From: Pseudomonadota bacterium
Lineage (GTDB): Bacteria; Pseudomonadota; Gammaproteobacteria; Burkholderiales; Burkholderiaceae_C
NCBI GenBank assembly: GCA_021805825.1
Contig: JAJZEC010000011.1
Span: forward strand, 1 to 64,000
DNA: 64,000 nt
Direction: 5' to 3'
Positions 48,952 to 57,599 of this stretch are shown one piece after another (the first letter of the stretch is position 1; every line of letters starts with the position of its first letter). The notes beneath the pieces were generated by a model. The model was not told the DNA's origin. It searched no databases and was given only the letters and a program-made list of their open reading frames with translations. The position numbers were made by a program, and so were the translations under genes.

Positions 48952-49542
48952 ATGGCGAGCATTCCCTCACGCAACCGCCGGCGCCTGAGTGCGGCGTTGG
49001 CGCTGGCCCTGGCGGGGCCCGTGCTCGATGCGCCGCTGGCGCTGGCTGGCGGGGGCTTCCGCTTCACGCCGTACCCGCGGCCGCGCAAGCTGCCCGCGCT
49101 GTCCTTCCTGGACGGCCAGGGCAAGCCGACTTCGCTGGCGGCGCTGCGCGGCAAGGTACTGCTGCTCAATGTCTGGGCGACCTGGTGCCCGCCCTGCGTG
49201 CATGAGATGCCGGCGCTGAATCGCCTGCAGAAGCTGCTCGGCGGCAAGGATTTCGCGGTGGTTCCGCTGTCGGTGGATCGCGGCGGGGTGTTCGTGGTGC
49301 GCAGCTTCTACCAGGATCATTTCATCGACCACCTGCCGGTCTACGTCGACCCGACGACCAGGGTGCTCGACGAGCTGGAGATCCTGGGCACCCCGACGAC
49401 CCTGCTGATCGACAAGCAGGGCCTGGAGGTGGCTCGCGTGCTCGGTCCACAGCAGTGGAACCAGCCCGGAGTGATCGAGCAGCTGCGCCACTACATGGCG
49501 CAGCCGGACGTGGCGGCCCCGACGGGGACGAAACCGGCCTGA
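48952..49542 (+). CDS. TlpA-like periplasmic thioredoxin
   Basis: 196-residue exported thiol-disulfide protein: signal-like N-terminus (SAALALALAGPVLDAPLALA), then a TlpA/ResA-type thioredoxin fold with active site WATWCPPCVHEMPALNRL and the cis-proline segment LGTPTTLLIDKQG. Members reduce disulfides in the periplasm, often for cytochrome c maturation; the partner is unknown. ATG 48952 follows GGAGAG. A TATACT at 48886-48891 could be its -10 element. The next gene starts 2 bases after its stop. Confidence 0.88.
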   Translation: MASIPSRNRRRLSAALALALAGPVLDAPLALAGGGFRFTPYPRPRKLPALSFLDGQGKPTSLAALRGKVLLLNVWATWCPPCVHEMPALNRLQKLLGGKDFAVVPLSVDRGGVFVVRSFYQDHFIDHLPVYVDPTTRVLDELEILGTPTTLLIDKQGLEVARVLGPQQWNQPGVIEQLRHYMAQPDVAAPTGTKPA

Positions 49543-49544
49543 AC

Positions 49545-50771
49545 ATGCCTGCTGCCGTCGGCCAGGACTGGCCGCCGGCCGTGCGCTCGCTGATCGCCGC
49601 GCGTTTCGCGCGCTCGATCGGCCAGGGGGCACTGGTCGTCGGCTTCACCCTCTACCTGCACGCGCTGGGCTGGGGCGCGGCGCGCATCGGCGCGCTGCTG
49701 TCGGCCGCATTGCTGCTGGCCGTGCTGCTGACCCTGCTCGTCGGCCCGCTCAGCGACCGACTCGGAAGGCGCCATTTCCTGCTCGCCTACGAATGCGTGG
49801 TGCTGGTCAGCGCGCTGCTGGCATTGTGCAGCGCGCAGGACTGGGCGCTGTGGGTCGGTGCTCTGCTGGGCGGATTCGGCCGCGGCGCGAATGGCGCCGC
49901 CGGACCCTTCGGCCCGCTCGAGCAGGCCTGGTTGGCGCAGGGCCTGCAGCCCGAGCAGCGCGCGCGGGTGTTCAGCCTCAACGCCACCCTGGGCTTCGGG
50001 GGCATGGCGCTGGGAGCGCTGCTGGCGGCCTTGCCGGCGCTGTGGCAAGGCGTGCTGCCCGGAGCGCTGGCCTTTCGACCCTTGTTCGGGTTGCCGCTGC
50101 TGGGTTCGGCGATCGGGCTGGCGCTGCTGTGGCGCGCTCCCGACCGTGCGGCACCGCAGGCTCCGGCCTCCGCCGCCGGGGAGCCGGGTGGCGCGTCGAC
50201 GCCCCGGCCACACGGCCTGCTGCTGCGGCTGGCGCTGGCCAACAGCCTCAACGGCCTGGGCATCGGGCTGGTCGCGCCGTGGATGGCCTACTGGTACGCA
50301 CTGCGCTTCGGCCATGGCCCGGCCAGCATCGGTCCGGCGCTGGCCGCAAGCTTCATCGCTTCCGCGCTGGGCGCGCAGCTTGCGCGGCGCCTGGCGCAGC
50401 ATGTGGGGCTGGTCGACGCCGTGGTGTACATGCGGGTGGTGGGATTGGCCTTGCTGCTCCTGACCCCGTTCAGCCCCTGGTTCGGCCTGGCGGCCGCCGT
50501 CTGGGCGGTGCGCTCGGCGTTCAACCGCGGAACCGTCGGCGTGCGCCAGGCGCTGGTCGTCGGGCTCACCGACGAGCGCAGGCGCGGACTGGCGACGACG
50601 GTCAACAATGTCTCGGTGATGCTGCCGCGCGCCATCGGCCCGGCGATCTCCGGCCTGATGCTGGCGCGTGGCTGGCTGGTCGCGCCGTTCCTCGTGGCCG
50701 CCGTGTTCCAGGGCGCCTACCTGGTCGCTTACCGGGGATTTTTTGCCGGTTTAAGCGCCGCCCGGCCCTGA
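49545..50771 (+). CDS. Major facilitator superfamily transporter
   Basis: Twelve-helix secondary transporter of 408 residues. The MFS signature between helices 2 and 3 is visible as GPLSDRLGRRHFLLAYE, and helix 5-like GFGGMALGALLAALPAL and the second-half loop TDERRRGLATTVNNVSVML support the assignment. Substrate unknown. ATG 49545 lies 2 bases after the TlpA-like gene, so they are probably co-transcribed; the track's earlier start overlaps that gene. Confidence 0.87.
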   Translation: MPAAVGQDWPPAVRSLIAARFARSIGQGALVVGFTLYLHALGWGAARIGALLSAALLLAVLLTLLVGPLSDRLGRRHFLLAYECVVLVSALLALCSAQDWALWVGALLGGFGRGANGAAGPFGPLEQAWLAQGLQPEQRARVFSLNATLGFGGMALGALLAALPALWQGVLPGALAFRPLFGLPLLGSAIGLALLWRAPDRAAPQAPASAAGEPGGASTPRPHGLLLRLALANSLNGLGIGLVAPWMAYWYALRFGHGPASIGPALAASFIASALGAQLARRLAQHVGLVDAVVYMRVVGLALLLLTPFSPWFGLAAAVWAVRSAFNRGTVGVRQALVVGLTDERRRGLATTVNNVSVMLPRAIGPAISGLMLARGWLVAPFLVAAVFQGAYLVAYRGFFAGLSAARP

Positions 50772-50850
50772 GATTCCGGCCTTCGCGTATGCTGTCCCGG
50801 ACCGCGGGGCGGCCCCCGCTGGGGCGGGTCGCACGCGCAGTCTGGCGGCC

Positions 50851-52845
50851 ATGCACGGTCTGGAAATCACCCTGTTGTTGCTCGTTGCCGCGGTTGCTGC
50901 GGTGGTGCTGTTTCGCCTGTTGCACCTACCGGCGCTGCTCGGCTACCTGGCGGCCGGCGCGTTGATCGGGCCCAACGCGTTGGGGCTGGCGCTGACCAAC
51001 AACCCGCAGGTGATGCAGCACCTGGCCGAGTTCGGCGTGGTGTTCCTGATGTTCACCCTCGGCCTGGAGTTCAGCCTGCCGCGCATCCGTGCCATGCGCG
51101 GCCTGGTGTTCGGGCTGGGCGCCGCGCAGGTGGCCTCGGTGCTCGTGCTGGTGCTGGGCAGCAGCCTGTTGCTGGGCTGGCTGCTTCCGGGGTGGTGGGC
51201 CCGCCCGCTGGCCTACGGCGTGGCGGCCGGCGGCGTGCTGGCGATGTCCTCCACGGCGATCGTGCTCAAGCTGTTGTCCGATCGCCTCGAACTGGAAAGC
51301 GAGCACGGGCGGCACATCATCGGCGTGCTGCTGTTCCAGGATCTCGCGGTCGTTCCGCTGCTGGTGCTGATTCCCGCGCTGGCCACTCCGGGGGCGGCGC
51401 CGGGCCGCACGCTGGCGCTGGCGGCGCTGAAGGCGGTGGCCGTGCTGGCGCTGATCCTGTTCGCCGGCGGCAAGCTGCTGCGCCCGTGGCTGCGCATGGT
51501 GGTGCGGCGCAAGTCCGACGAGCTGTTCATGCTGAACATGCTGCTGATCACCCTCGGCCTGGCCTGGCTGACCGAGGCGGCCGGGCTGTCGCTGACCCTC
51601 GGCGCCTTCCTGGCCGGCATGCTGATCGCCGAAACCGAGTTCCGCCATCAGGTGGAGGCCGACATCCGGCCGTTCCGCGACGTGTTGCTGGGCCTGTTCT
51701 TCATCACCATCGGCATGCTGCTCGACTGGCGCTATGTGCTGGGCAGCTGGTGGCTGGTGCTGTCGCTGGCGCTGCTCGCGCTGCTGCTGAAGGTGCTGCT
51801 GGTCGCGGGCATCGAGCGCCTGCGCGGAACCTCGGCGGGCACCGCGCTGCGCACCGCGCTGTGGCTGGGTCCCGCGGGCGAGTTCGGCATCGTGCTGCTC
51901 AACACCGCGGCCGCCTACCGACTGCTGCCGCCGCAGGTGGTCAGCCCGGTGCTGGCCGCGCTCGTGCTGTCGATGCTGGCCGCGCCGCTGCTGGCGCAGC
52001 GCATCGACGCGCTGGTGCTCAAGCTGGTGGCCAGCGAGTGGATGCGCGCCTCGTTGCAGCTGACCGACATCGCGCGCAAGACCATCGCCACCCAGCGCCA
52101 TGTGGTGATCTGTGGCTTCGGGCGCTGCGGGCAGAACCTGGCCCGCCTGCTGGAGGAGGAGGCCGTGGCCTATGTCGCCCTCGACCTCGACCCCGAGCGC
52201 GTGGCGCGCAGCGCCGCCGGCGGGCGCAATGTCGTGTATGGCGACGCCACGCGGCTGCACAGCCTGCAGGCCGCCGGCCTGGCGCGCGCCAGCTGCGTGG
52301 CCATCACCTATGTCGACAAGCGCTCGGCACTGCGCGTGCTCGACCTCGTGCAGCGCCACGCGCCGCGCCTGCCGGTGGTCGTGCGCACCCACGACGATGC
52401 CGCCTTCGACCAGCTACGCGCCGCCGGCGCCACCGAGATCGTGCCGGAGGTGCTCGAGGGTTCGCTGATGCTGGCCTCGCACGCGCTGGCCATCGTCGGC
52501 GTTCCGTTGCCGCGGGTGGTGGCGCGGCTGCGCGAGGCGCGGCAGCAGCGCTACGAGCTGCTGCGCGATTTCTTCCACGGCATCGACGATCCGTCGAGCA
52601 GCCTGGAGCAGGCCGCGCAGCCGAGGCTGCGCACCCTGACGTTGCCGGCCGAGGCGCATGCCATCGGGCAGGCCGTGGGGCAGATCGACCTGCAGGGAGC
52701 CACGCTGCTGCAGTTGCGCCGCCGGGATGGTCGCGTGCTGCCCGCCGAGGCGGCGCTGCGGCTGGCCGAAGGCGACACCCTGGTGCTGTCGGGCTCGCAG
52801 CCCCAGCTGGCCCTCGCCGAAGACCTGCTGCTCGGCGGCCGCTGA
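50851..52845 (+). CDS. Monovalent cation:proton antiporter-2 (Kef-type) with RCK domains
   Basis: 664-residue CPA2-family transporter. The membrane half (about residues 1-390) has LLGYLAAGALIGPNALGL, EFGVVFLMFTLGLEFSLPRIR, VLAMSSTAIVLKLLSDR, GVLLFQDLAVVPLLVL and LGAFLAGMLIAETEFRHQVEA. A TrkA-N/RCK domain follows (HVVICGFGRCGQNLARLL, about residue 415), then a TrkA-C domain at the end. Kef proteins export potassium in response to electrophile-glutathione adducts; the organism makes glutathione, but no KefF/G-type partner is adjacent, so regulation is uncertain. Confidence 0.9.
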   Translation: MHGLEITLLLLVAAVAAVVLFRLLHLPALLGYLAAGALIGPNALGLALTNNPQVMQHLAEFGVVFLMFTLGLEFSLPRIRAMRGLVFGLGAAQVASVLVLVLGSSLLLGWLLPGWWARPLAYGVAAGGVLAMSSTAIVLKLLSDRLELESEHGRHIIGVLLFQDLAVVPLLVLIPALATPGAAPGRTLALAALKAVAVLALILFAGGKLLRPWLRMVVRRKSDELFMLNMLLITLGLAWLTEAAGLSLTLGAFLAGMLIAETEFRHQVEADIRPFRDVLLGLFFITIGMLLDWRYVLGSWWLVLSLALLALLLKVLLVAGIERLRGTSAGTALRTALWLGPAGEFGIVLLNTAAAYRLLPPQVVSPVLAALVLSMLAAPLLAQRIDALVLKLVASEWMRASLQLTDIARKTIATQRHVVICGFGRCGQNLARLLEEEAVAYVALDLDPERVARSAAGGRNVVYGDATRLHSLQAAGLARASCVAITYVDKRSALRVLDLVQRHAPRLPVVVRTHDDAAFDQLRAAGATEIVPEVLEGSLMLASHALAIVGVPLPRVVARLREARQQRYELLRDFFHGIDDPSSSLEQAAQPRLRTLTLPAEAHAIGQAVGQIDLQGATLLQLRRRDGRVLPAEAALRLAEGDTLVLSGSQPQLALAEDLLLGGR

Positions 52846-53187
52846 GGCCCTCGGCAAGACCCGATTGCTGCGCCGCGAGGCGCCGATCGGGCCCGCTGCG
52901 GCAACGCCTGCGCGTTGTCCGCAAGTCACCGATGCTGCAACGCAGCGCCACTTGGGCGGCCACGCACGCCGGCGCGCATGGGTGTTTTCCCGGGTCGCAA
53001 CGCATTGACACGCCTTTCGCGGACGTGAATACTGATCGGCACACTGAACACGGTTCAACCTATTGAACTTCTGCGCGGTGTGCTGCAGTGGCAGTGCCTG
53101 GCGGTTTTCCACCCCGCTTCCGGCTGCGAGGCCGCGGGGATTTTCGATGGCGGCAGTGTCGGTCAAGGACACGACGAGGAGGAGACG
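52846..53187 (+). other. Intergenic region and leader upstream of the ABC/rhodopsin-like operon
   Basis: 342 bases between the Kef-type gene and the binding-protein gene. The first 150 bases show nothing clear. A promoter and nested inverted repeats occupy 53005-53068 (listed separately). From there to the GAGGAGGAG ribosome-binding site is an untranslated leader of about 145 bases. The in-frame upstream extension of the binding-protein ORF (to 53080) looks non-coding. Confidence 0.6.
53005..53068 (+). promoter_or_regulatory. Sigma70-type promoter with overlapping inverted-repeat operators
   Basis: A perfect -35 TTGACA (53005-53010) is separated by 17 bases from AATACT (53028-53033), a 4-of-6 match to the -10 consensus; transcription would start near 53040. 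Just downstream are two overlapping perfect inverted repeats sharing a half-site: TGAAC-ACG-GTTCA (53045-53057) and GTTCAA-CCTA-TTGAAC (53053-53068). Their position over the early transcribed region is that of repressor operators, LacI- or GntR-like in general appearance. The regulator is not encoded nearby in the window. Confidence 0.75.
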
Positions 53188-54357
53188 ATGAAACTGTGCA
53201 TGAGATGGTGCCTCTCGCTGGCGCTTCTGTTCGCGGTGTCCGGCTATGCGCTGGCCGCCGGGGTCGACGAGCTGCCGGCGAACATCCAGAAGCAGCTGTA
53301 TTCCAAGCAGATGCTCGACCCGCAGCAGCCGATAGGGCCCAGCGTGTACCGCAACTGGAAGGCCAAGAAGGGGCCGCCGTGGACCATCGGCTATGCGAGT
53401 TCCTATGCGGGCAACACCTGGCGTGCCGCGGCCATGGAACGTCTGCAGAAGGACATCATTCCCAAGTGGAAGAAGCTCGGGCTGCTGAAGAAGGTGATCA
53501 TCACCCAGTCGAACCTCAAGGACTCGGTGCAGATCCAGCAGATGCGTCAGCTGGTCGATGAAGGCGTCAACGCCATCATCGTCTGCTGCTCCAACCCGAC
53601 CGCGCTGAACGCGACGGTGAAGTACGCCTACGACCACGGTGTTCCGGTGTTCTCCTTCACCGGCTACCTGACCTCCCCCTACGCGGTCAACGCCTCGACC
53701 AACTACCAGCTCGGCGGCTACGACCTCGGGCGCTGGATGACCCAGCAGATCGGCGGCAAGGGCAACGTGCTCGACGTCGAGGGCATCCCCGGAACCTCGG
53801 GCTCGGATTCGCAGGATCGCGGCATCAAGGCCGGTCTGGCCTCCGCGCCCGGCGTGAAGATCGTCGGCGACGTGGCCGGCATGTGGACCGACCAGATCGC
53901 CCAGTCGGCGGTGCAGCAGTGGCTGGCGACCCACCCCGGCAAGCTCGATGGAATCGTCGTCCAGTCGGCGGCGGAGATGGGCGTGCTGCGCGCCATGGAG
54001 CAGTCGGGCCGCAAGATGATTCCGGTCAGCATCGGTGGCGAACTCGGCGCGCTGTGCTACTGGCGCAAGCACCCGGACTTCATCAGCGCGGCCTACCAGC
54101 TATGGCCTCCGGGGGATGAGATCGAACTGGCCTGGAACATCATGATGCGCACCCTCGAGGGCCAGGGCCCGAAGATCGAGTCGATCCTGGTGCCCCCGGT
54201 CAAGCTGAGCTACAAGGACGTCGCCGCCCGGCTGCCCGCCAACTGCGACGAGAACTCCGACGGCTGGTTCAACGTCGGCACCGCCCGCTGGGGAAGCCCG
54301 TCGTACCTGGACAACTTCTTCGTGCATCCGGCCGATCCGACGAAGTACAAGCCCTGA
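53188..54357 (+). CDS. Sugar-type ABC transporter periplasmic binding protein
   Basis: Periplasmic binding protein of the RbsB / type 1 fold, 389 residues. Signal peptide MKLCMRWCLSLALLFAVSGYALA, then alternating lobes: WTIGYASSYAGNTWRAAAMERL, QIQQMRQLVDEGVNAIIVCCSNPTAL, YDHGVPVFSFTGYL, NYQLGGYDLGRWMTQQIG and GTSGSDSQDRGIKAGL. The ATG at 53188 has a GAGGAGGAG site. No sugar kinase or catabolic gene is adjacent, so the ligand is open; it could be a sugar, nucleoside or other small molecule. First gene of the ABC/rhodopsin-like/flotillin/symporter cluster. Confidence 0.88.
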   Translation: MKLCMRWCLSLALLFAVSGYALAAGVDELPANIQKQLYSKQMLDPQQPIGPSVYRNWKAKKGPPWTIGYASSYAGNTWRAAAMERLQKDIIPKWKKLGLLKKVIITQSNLKDSVQIQQMRQLVDEGVNAIIVCCSNPTALNATVKYAYDHGVPVFSFTGYLTSPYAVNASTNYQLGGYDLGRWMTQQIGGKGNVLDVEGIPGTSGSDSQDRGIKAGLASAPGVKIVGDVAGMWTDQIAQSAVQQWLATHPGKLDGIVVQSAAEMGVLRAMEQSGRKMIPVSIGGELGALCYWRKHPDFISAAYQLWPPGDEIELAWNIMMRTLEGQGPKIESILVPPVKLSYKDVAARLPANCDENSDGWFNVGTARWGSPSYLDNFFVHPADPTKYKP

Positions 54358-54396
54358 GTCCCTGCATCCGACTCCAGCGCGCGTGATCCAGCTGCG

Positions 54397-56154
54397 ATGA
54401 GCTCCGCACCTTCCTCGACGAGCGCCGGCGCGGCCGGCGGCCAGCCGCAGGCGCATGCCTACGAGCTGCCGCGGCGCGCCGAGCCCGGCGCGGACGCCGC
54501 GCCGCCGGCCATCGTCGCCGGGGAGATTTCCGCGGTCAACGTGCGCAAGCATTTCGGGGTCACGCGCGCGCTGGACGGATGCACCTTCAACGCCCACATG
54601 GGCGAAATCCACGCCATCGTCGGCGGCAACGGCTGCGGCAAGAGCACCCTGGCCAAGGTGCTCTCGGGCGTGCTGCCGATCGACGGCGGCCAGGTCTCGG
54701 TGCTCGGCCACGTGCCGAGCACACCCCACGATGCCCGCGCGCTGGGCATCGCCACCGTCTTCCAGGAAGTGCTGGTCGCCGACGAATGCAGCCTGGTCGA
54801 CAACCTGTTCCTCGGTGCCGATCGGCTGTGGACCCGCGATCGCCCCGAACGCGACAAGCTGGCCGCGGCGCACGAACTCATGGCCGAACTGACGGGCCTG
54901 GAGATCGACGTCAGGACCCTGGTGGGAACGCTGCCGCTGAGCATCAAGCAGTGGATCACGATCGGGCGCGCGCTGCTGAGCAATCCCAGGGTGCTGATCC
55001 TGGACGAATCCTCCGCGGCCCTCGATCTGGACTCGACGCAGCGGCTGTTCCACAAGATGCGGCAACTGCGTGACCAGGGCTCGGCGATCCTCATCGTGAC
55101 CCACCGCATCGCCGAGCTGATCCAGATCAGCGATCGCGCCACGGTGCTGCGCGACGGCCGCGACGTGGGCGTGCTCGAGCGCCAGGACATCACCGAGCGC
55201 AACCTGCTCGACCTGATGACCGGCCGGCAGGCGCCGGCGCCGATCTCCCAGGGGCAGGCGCGCGAGGTGCTGCGGCACGAACTGGTGATGAAGACCAGCG
55301 GTCTGCGGCTGGGCCCACGCAGCGCGCCCATCGACTTCTCCCTGCACAAGGGCGAGGTGGTCGGCCTGACCGGGCTGGACGGCCAGGGTCAGGGCGAATT
55401 CATCCGCGCGCTGGCCGGCATCGAGCGCGCGCTGGGCGATGCGCCGACGGCGCGCGCCCGCGAGGGCAGCGGCCTCGCGGAAATCCGCGGCCTTCCGGAC
55501 GCGGCGCGCAACGGCGTGGTCTATGTCTCCGGCGACCGCAAGAAGGAAGGCATCTTCGCCAACCTGAGCATCTATGAAAACCTGCTGATGCCCCTGTATC
55601 GGCGCACCGCCCGCGCGGGCTGGCTGTCGGTGATCAACCGGCGCGCCCTGCAGAGCGTGTTCGACTGGGAGATCGAGCGCCTGGCGGTGCGCATGGGCGC
55701 GCGCAGCAACAAGATCACCTCGCTGTCGGGCGGCAACCAGCAGAAGGTGCTGATCGGGCGCGCCTTCGCGCTCAATCCCGACATCCTGCTGCTCAACGAC
55801 CCCGCGCGCGGCATCGACATCGGCGCGAAGGCCGAGCTGTACAAGCACCTCAGCGCCTTTGCCCAGCGCGGCAAGGCCGTGGTGTACCTGTCGAGCGAGA
55901 TCGAGGAATTCGTCGGTTTCTGCACCCGTGTGCTGGTGTTCCGCCACGGCACGATCTTCGGCGAATTCACCGGCACCGACATCCAGCCGGCGCGCATTCT
56001 CGAATCCATGTTCGGCCAGGCGGGCGCGAACCCGGCCGCCGTCGGCGACGAGCTCGGGGAGATCGACCACGAGCAGGCGCGGCTGCGCGAATTGCGCAAC
56101 CTGCCGCCGTGGATCCGCGCGGCGCGCCTGAGCGCTTCCGGAGAACAGGCATGA
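54397..56154 (+). CDS. Sugar-type ABC transporter ATPase with two nucleotide-binding domains
   Basis: RbsA/MglA-like double ATPase of 585 residues. Domain 1: Walker A VGGNGCGKST (residues 75-84), a shortened signature around LPLSIKQWITIGRAL, and Walker B VLILDESSA. Domain 2: degenerate Walker A GLDGQGQGEF, as usual for this family, a canonical signature LSGGNQQK (from residue 443), but LLLNDPARGID where the Walker B and catalytic glutamate are normally D-E; here they are N467-D468. A 40-residue low-complexity N-terminus precedes domain 1. The stop overlaps the first permease gene (ATGA). Confidence 0.9.
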   Translation: MSSAPSSTSAGAAGGQPQAHAYELPRRAEPGADAAPPAIVAGEISAVNVRKHFGVTRALDGCTFNAHMGEIHAIVGGNGCGKSTLAKVLSGVLPIDGGQVSVLGHVPSTPHDARALGIATVFQEVLVADECSLVDNLFLGADRLWTRDRPERDKLAAAHELMAELTGLEIDVRTLVGTLPLSIKQWITIGRALLSNPRVLILDESSAALDLDSTQRLFHKMRQLRDQGSAILIVTHRIAELIQISDRATVLRDGRDVGVLERQDITERNLLDLMTGRQAPAPISQGQAREVLRHELVMKTSGLRLGPRSAPIDFSLHKGEVVGLTGLDGQGQGEFIRALAGIERALGDAPTARAREGSGLAEIRGLPDAARNGVVYVSGDRKKEGIFANLSIYENLLMPLYRRTARAGWLSVINRRALQSVFDWEIERLAVRMGARSNKITSLSGGNQQKVLIGRAFALNPDILLLNDPARGIDIGAKAELYKHLSAFAQRGKAVVYLSSEIEEFVGFCTRVLVFRHGTIFGEFTGTDIQPARILESMFGQAGANPAAVGDELGEIDHEQARLRELRNLPPWIRAARLSASGEQA

Positions 56155-57599
56155 GTGCACAGGCGCAGGCGGCCGGGCTGTCGCAGCAGTCGACGGCCTC
56201 GGGCACCTATCTGTTCGTGCCCATCGTGCTGATGCTGGCGCTGCTCATCGTGGCCGTGCTGCGCACGCCGAACCTGGTGACCAGCTCGGGCATCGGAGGG
56301 GCGATCATCGTGGCCACCCCGCTGGTGCTGGCCACCTATGCCGTGATGGCGCTGGCGATCGCCGGTCGCGGCACCGTGGATCTGTCGATCGGCCCGCTGA
56401 TCGGCTTCATCAACGTGACCCTGGTTCAGCTGTACGGAGCCCACCTCATCGGCTCGCCGTTCAGCTTCTTCCTGTGGGCGGCCTTCGTCGGCGTGAGCTA
56501 CCAGGTGGCGATGGCGCTGATCATCATCTTCATCCGCGTGCAGCCGATCATCGTCTCCCTGAGCGGCTACCTCGCGCTGTCGGGGATCAACCTGGTCATC
56601 ATGGCCCGTCCCGGCGGCACGACGCCGGACTGGATGTCCAACTGGGGGCAGGGAACCTCCGTCTGGTCGCCGGTGCTGGTCGTGCTGGTGCTCAGCACGC
56701 TGGCCTGGCTGCTGTTCACCCTGACCCCGTTCTACGGCCACCTGCGCCTGATGGGATCGGACGAGCGCGCGGCCTATACCAGCGGCGTGCGCATCAACAT
56801 CGTCCGCCTGGGCGCGCACGTGATCGCCGGCCTGTACGCCTCGCTGGCGGCCATCACCTACACCTCGCTGATCGGCTCGGGCGACCCGACACAGGGCACC
56901 ACCTACACCCTGATCGCCATCACCGCGCTGGTGCTCGGGGGCGCCAGCCTGGCTGGCGGGCGCGGCGGCGCCATCGGTTCGCTGCTCGGGGCGCTGAACC
57001 TGTACCTGATCACCGCGGTGCTGGCCACCTTCAACTTCGGCGCGGTGCAAAGCTTCGTCACCGACCTGTCCTACGGCGTGGTGCTCGTGGCTTCGCTGCT
57101 GCTCACGCTGGCGCTGCCCTTCGTGCGCCGGGTGGTCGGCGAGTTGTCGCCGCTGCTGTTCTTCGTCATCTGCTCGCTGATCACGCTCGGGGTGATCCTG
57201 CACGCGACCTTCGACTACGCGCCGGCCGCCACCCCTGCCACCGTGGCCACCAAGGCCACCCCGCGGCTGCAGCCACCGCTGCATCCCGAACAATCGAGCC
57301 CGCGCCTGGCCGCGCGTGAAGAGACCCTGCCCTTCGAAGCCCCGGCCGCGGCGCGCGGCGCGCAGTCCGCCACCGCCTCCGGACTGGCATGGCCGGTCAC
57401 CGCGCTGATCCTGCTGCTGCTGGCCGCCACCCTGGCGCTGCGCATCGCCCCGGTGCAGGCGCGAGCCGCTCCGGGTCTGGCGCCGCTCGTCCACCTGGTC
57501 ATCGCTGCCGTGATCCTGCTCGGCATCTTCACCGTGTCGGGTCATGCGCCGTGGGCCGCCGGGCCTGCGTTGCACGTGCACCGGGAGGCAGGGCGATGA
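56151..57599 (+). CDS. ABC transporter permease (RbsC-like) with C-terminal membrane extension
   Basis: Sugar-type ABC permease, 482 residues. The core (about residues 1-355) has AIAGRGTVDLSIGPLIGFIN, VQPIIVSLSGYLALSG, LRLMGSDERAAYTSGVRIN and LVLGGASLAGGRGGAIGSLLGAL, all BPD_transp_2 hallmarks. Usual members are 320-350 residues; here an alanine/proline-rich linker and two further helices (TALILLLLAATLALRIA and HLVIAAVILLGIFTV) extend the C-terminus. ATG 56151 overlaps the ATPase stop, and the stop overlaps the second permease start, so the three are translationally coupled. Confidence 0.9.
   Translation: MSAQAQAAGLSQQSTASGTYLFVPIVLMLALLIVAVLRTPNLVTSSGIGGAIIVATPLVLATYAVMALAIAGRGTVDLSIGPLIGFINVTLVQLYGAHLIGSPFSFFLWAAFVGVSYQVAMALIIIFIRVQPIIVSLSGYLALSGINLVIMARPGGTTPDWMSNWGQGTSVWSPVLVVLVLSTLAWLLFTLTPFYGHLRLMGSDERAAYTSGVRINIVRLGAHVIAGLYASLAAITYTSLIGSGDPTQGTTYTLIAITALVLGGASLAGGRGGAIGSLLGALNLYLITAVLATFNFGAVQSFVTDLSYGVVLVASLLLTLALPFVRRVVGELSPLLFFVICSLITLGVILHATFDYAPAATPATVATKATPRLQPPLHPEQSSPRLAAREETLPFEAPAAARGAQSATASGLAWPVTALILLLLAATLALRIAPVQARAAPGLAPLVHLVIAAVILLGIFTVSGHAPWAAGPALHVHREAGR

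Noticed and set aside
46275-49247. 990-residue minus-strand ORF over mrcA
   Set aside because: Antisense shadow of the PBP1A gene, rich in Arg/His/Gln with no motifs.
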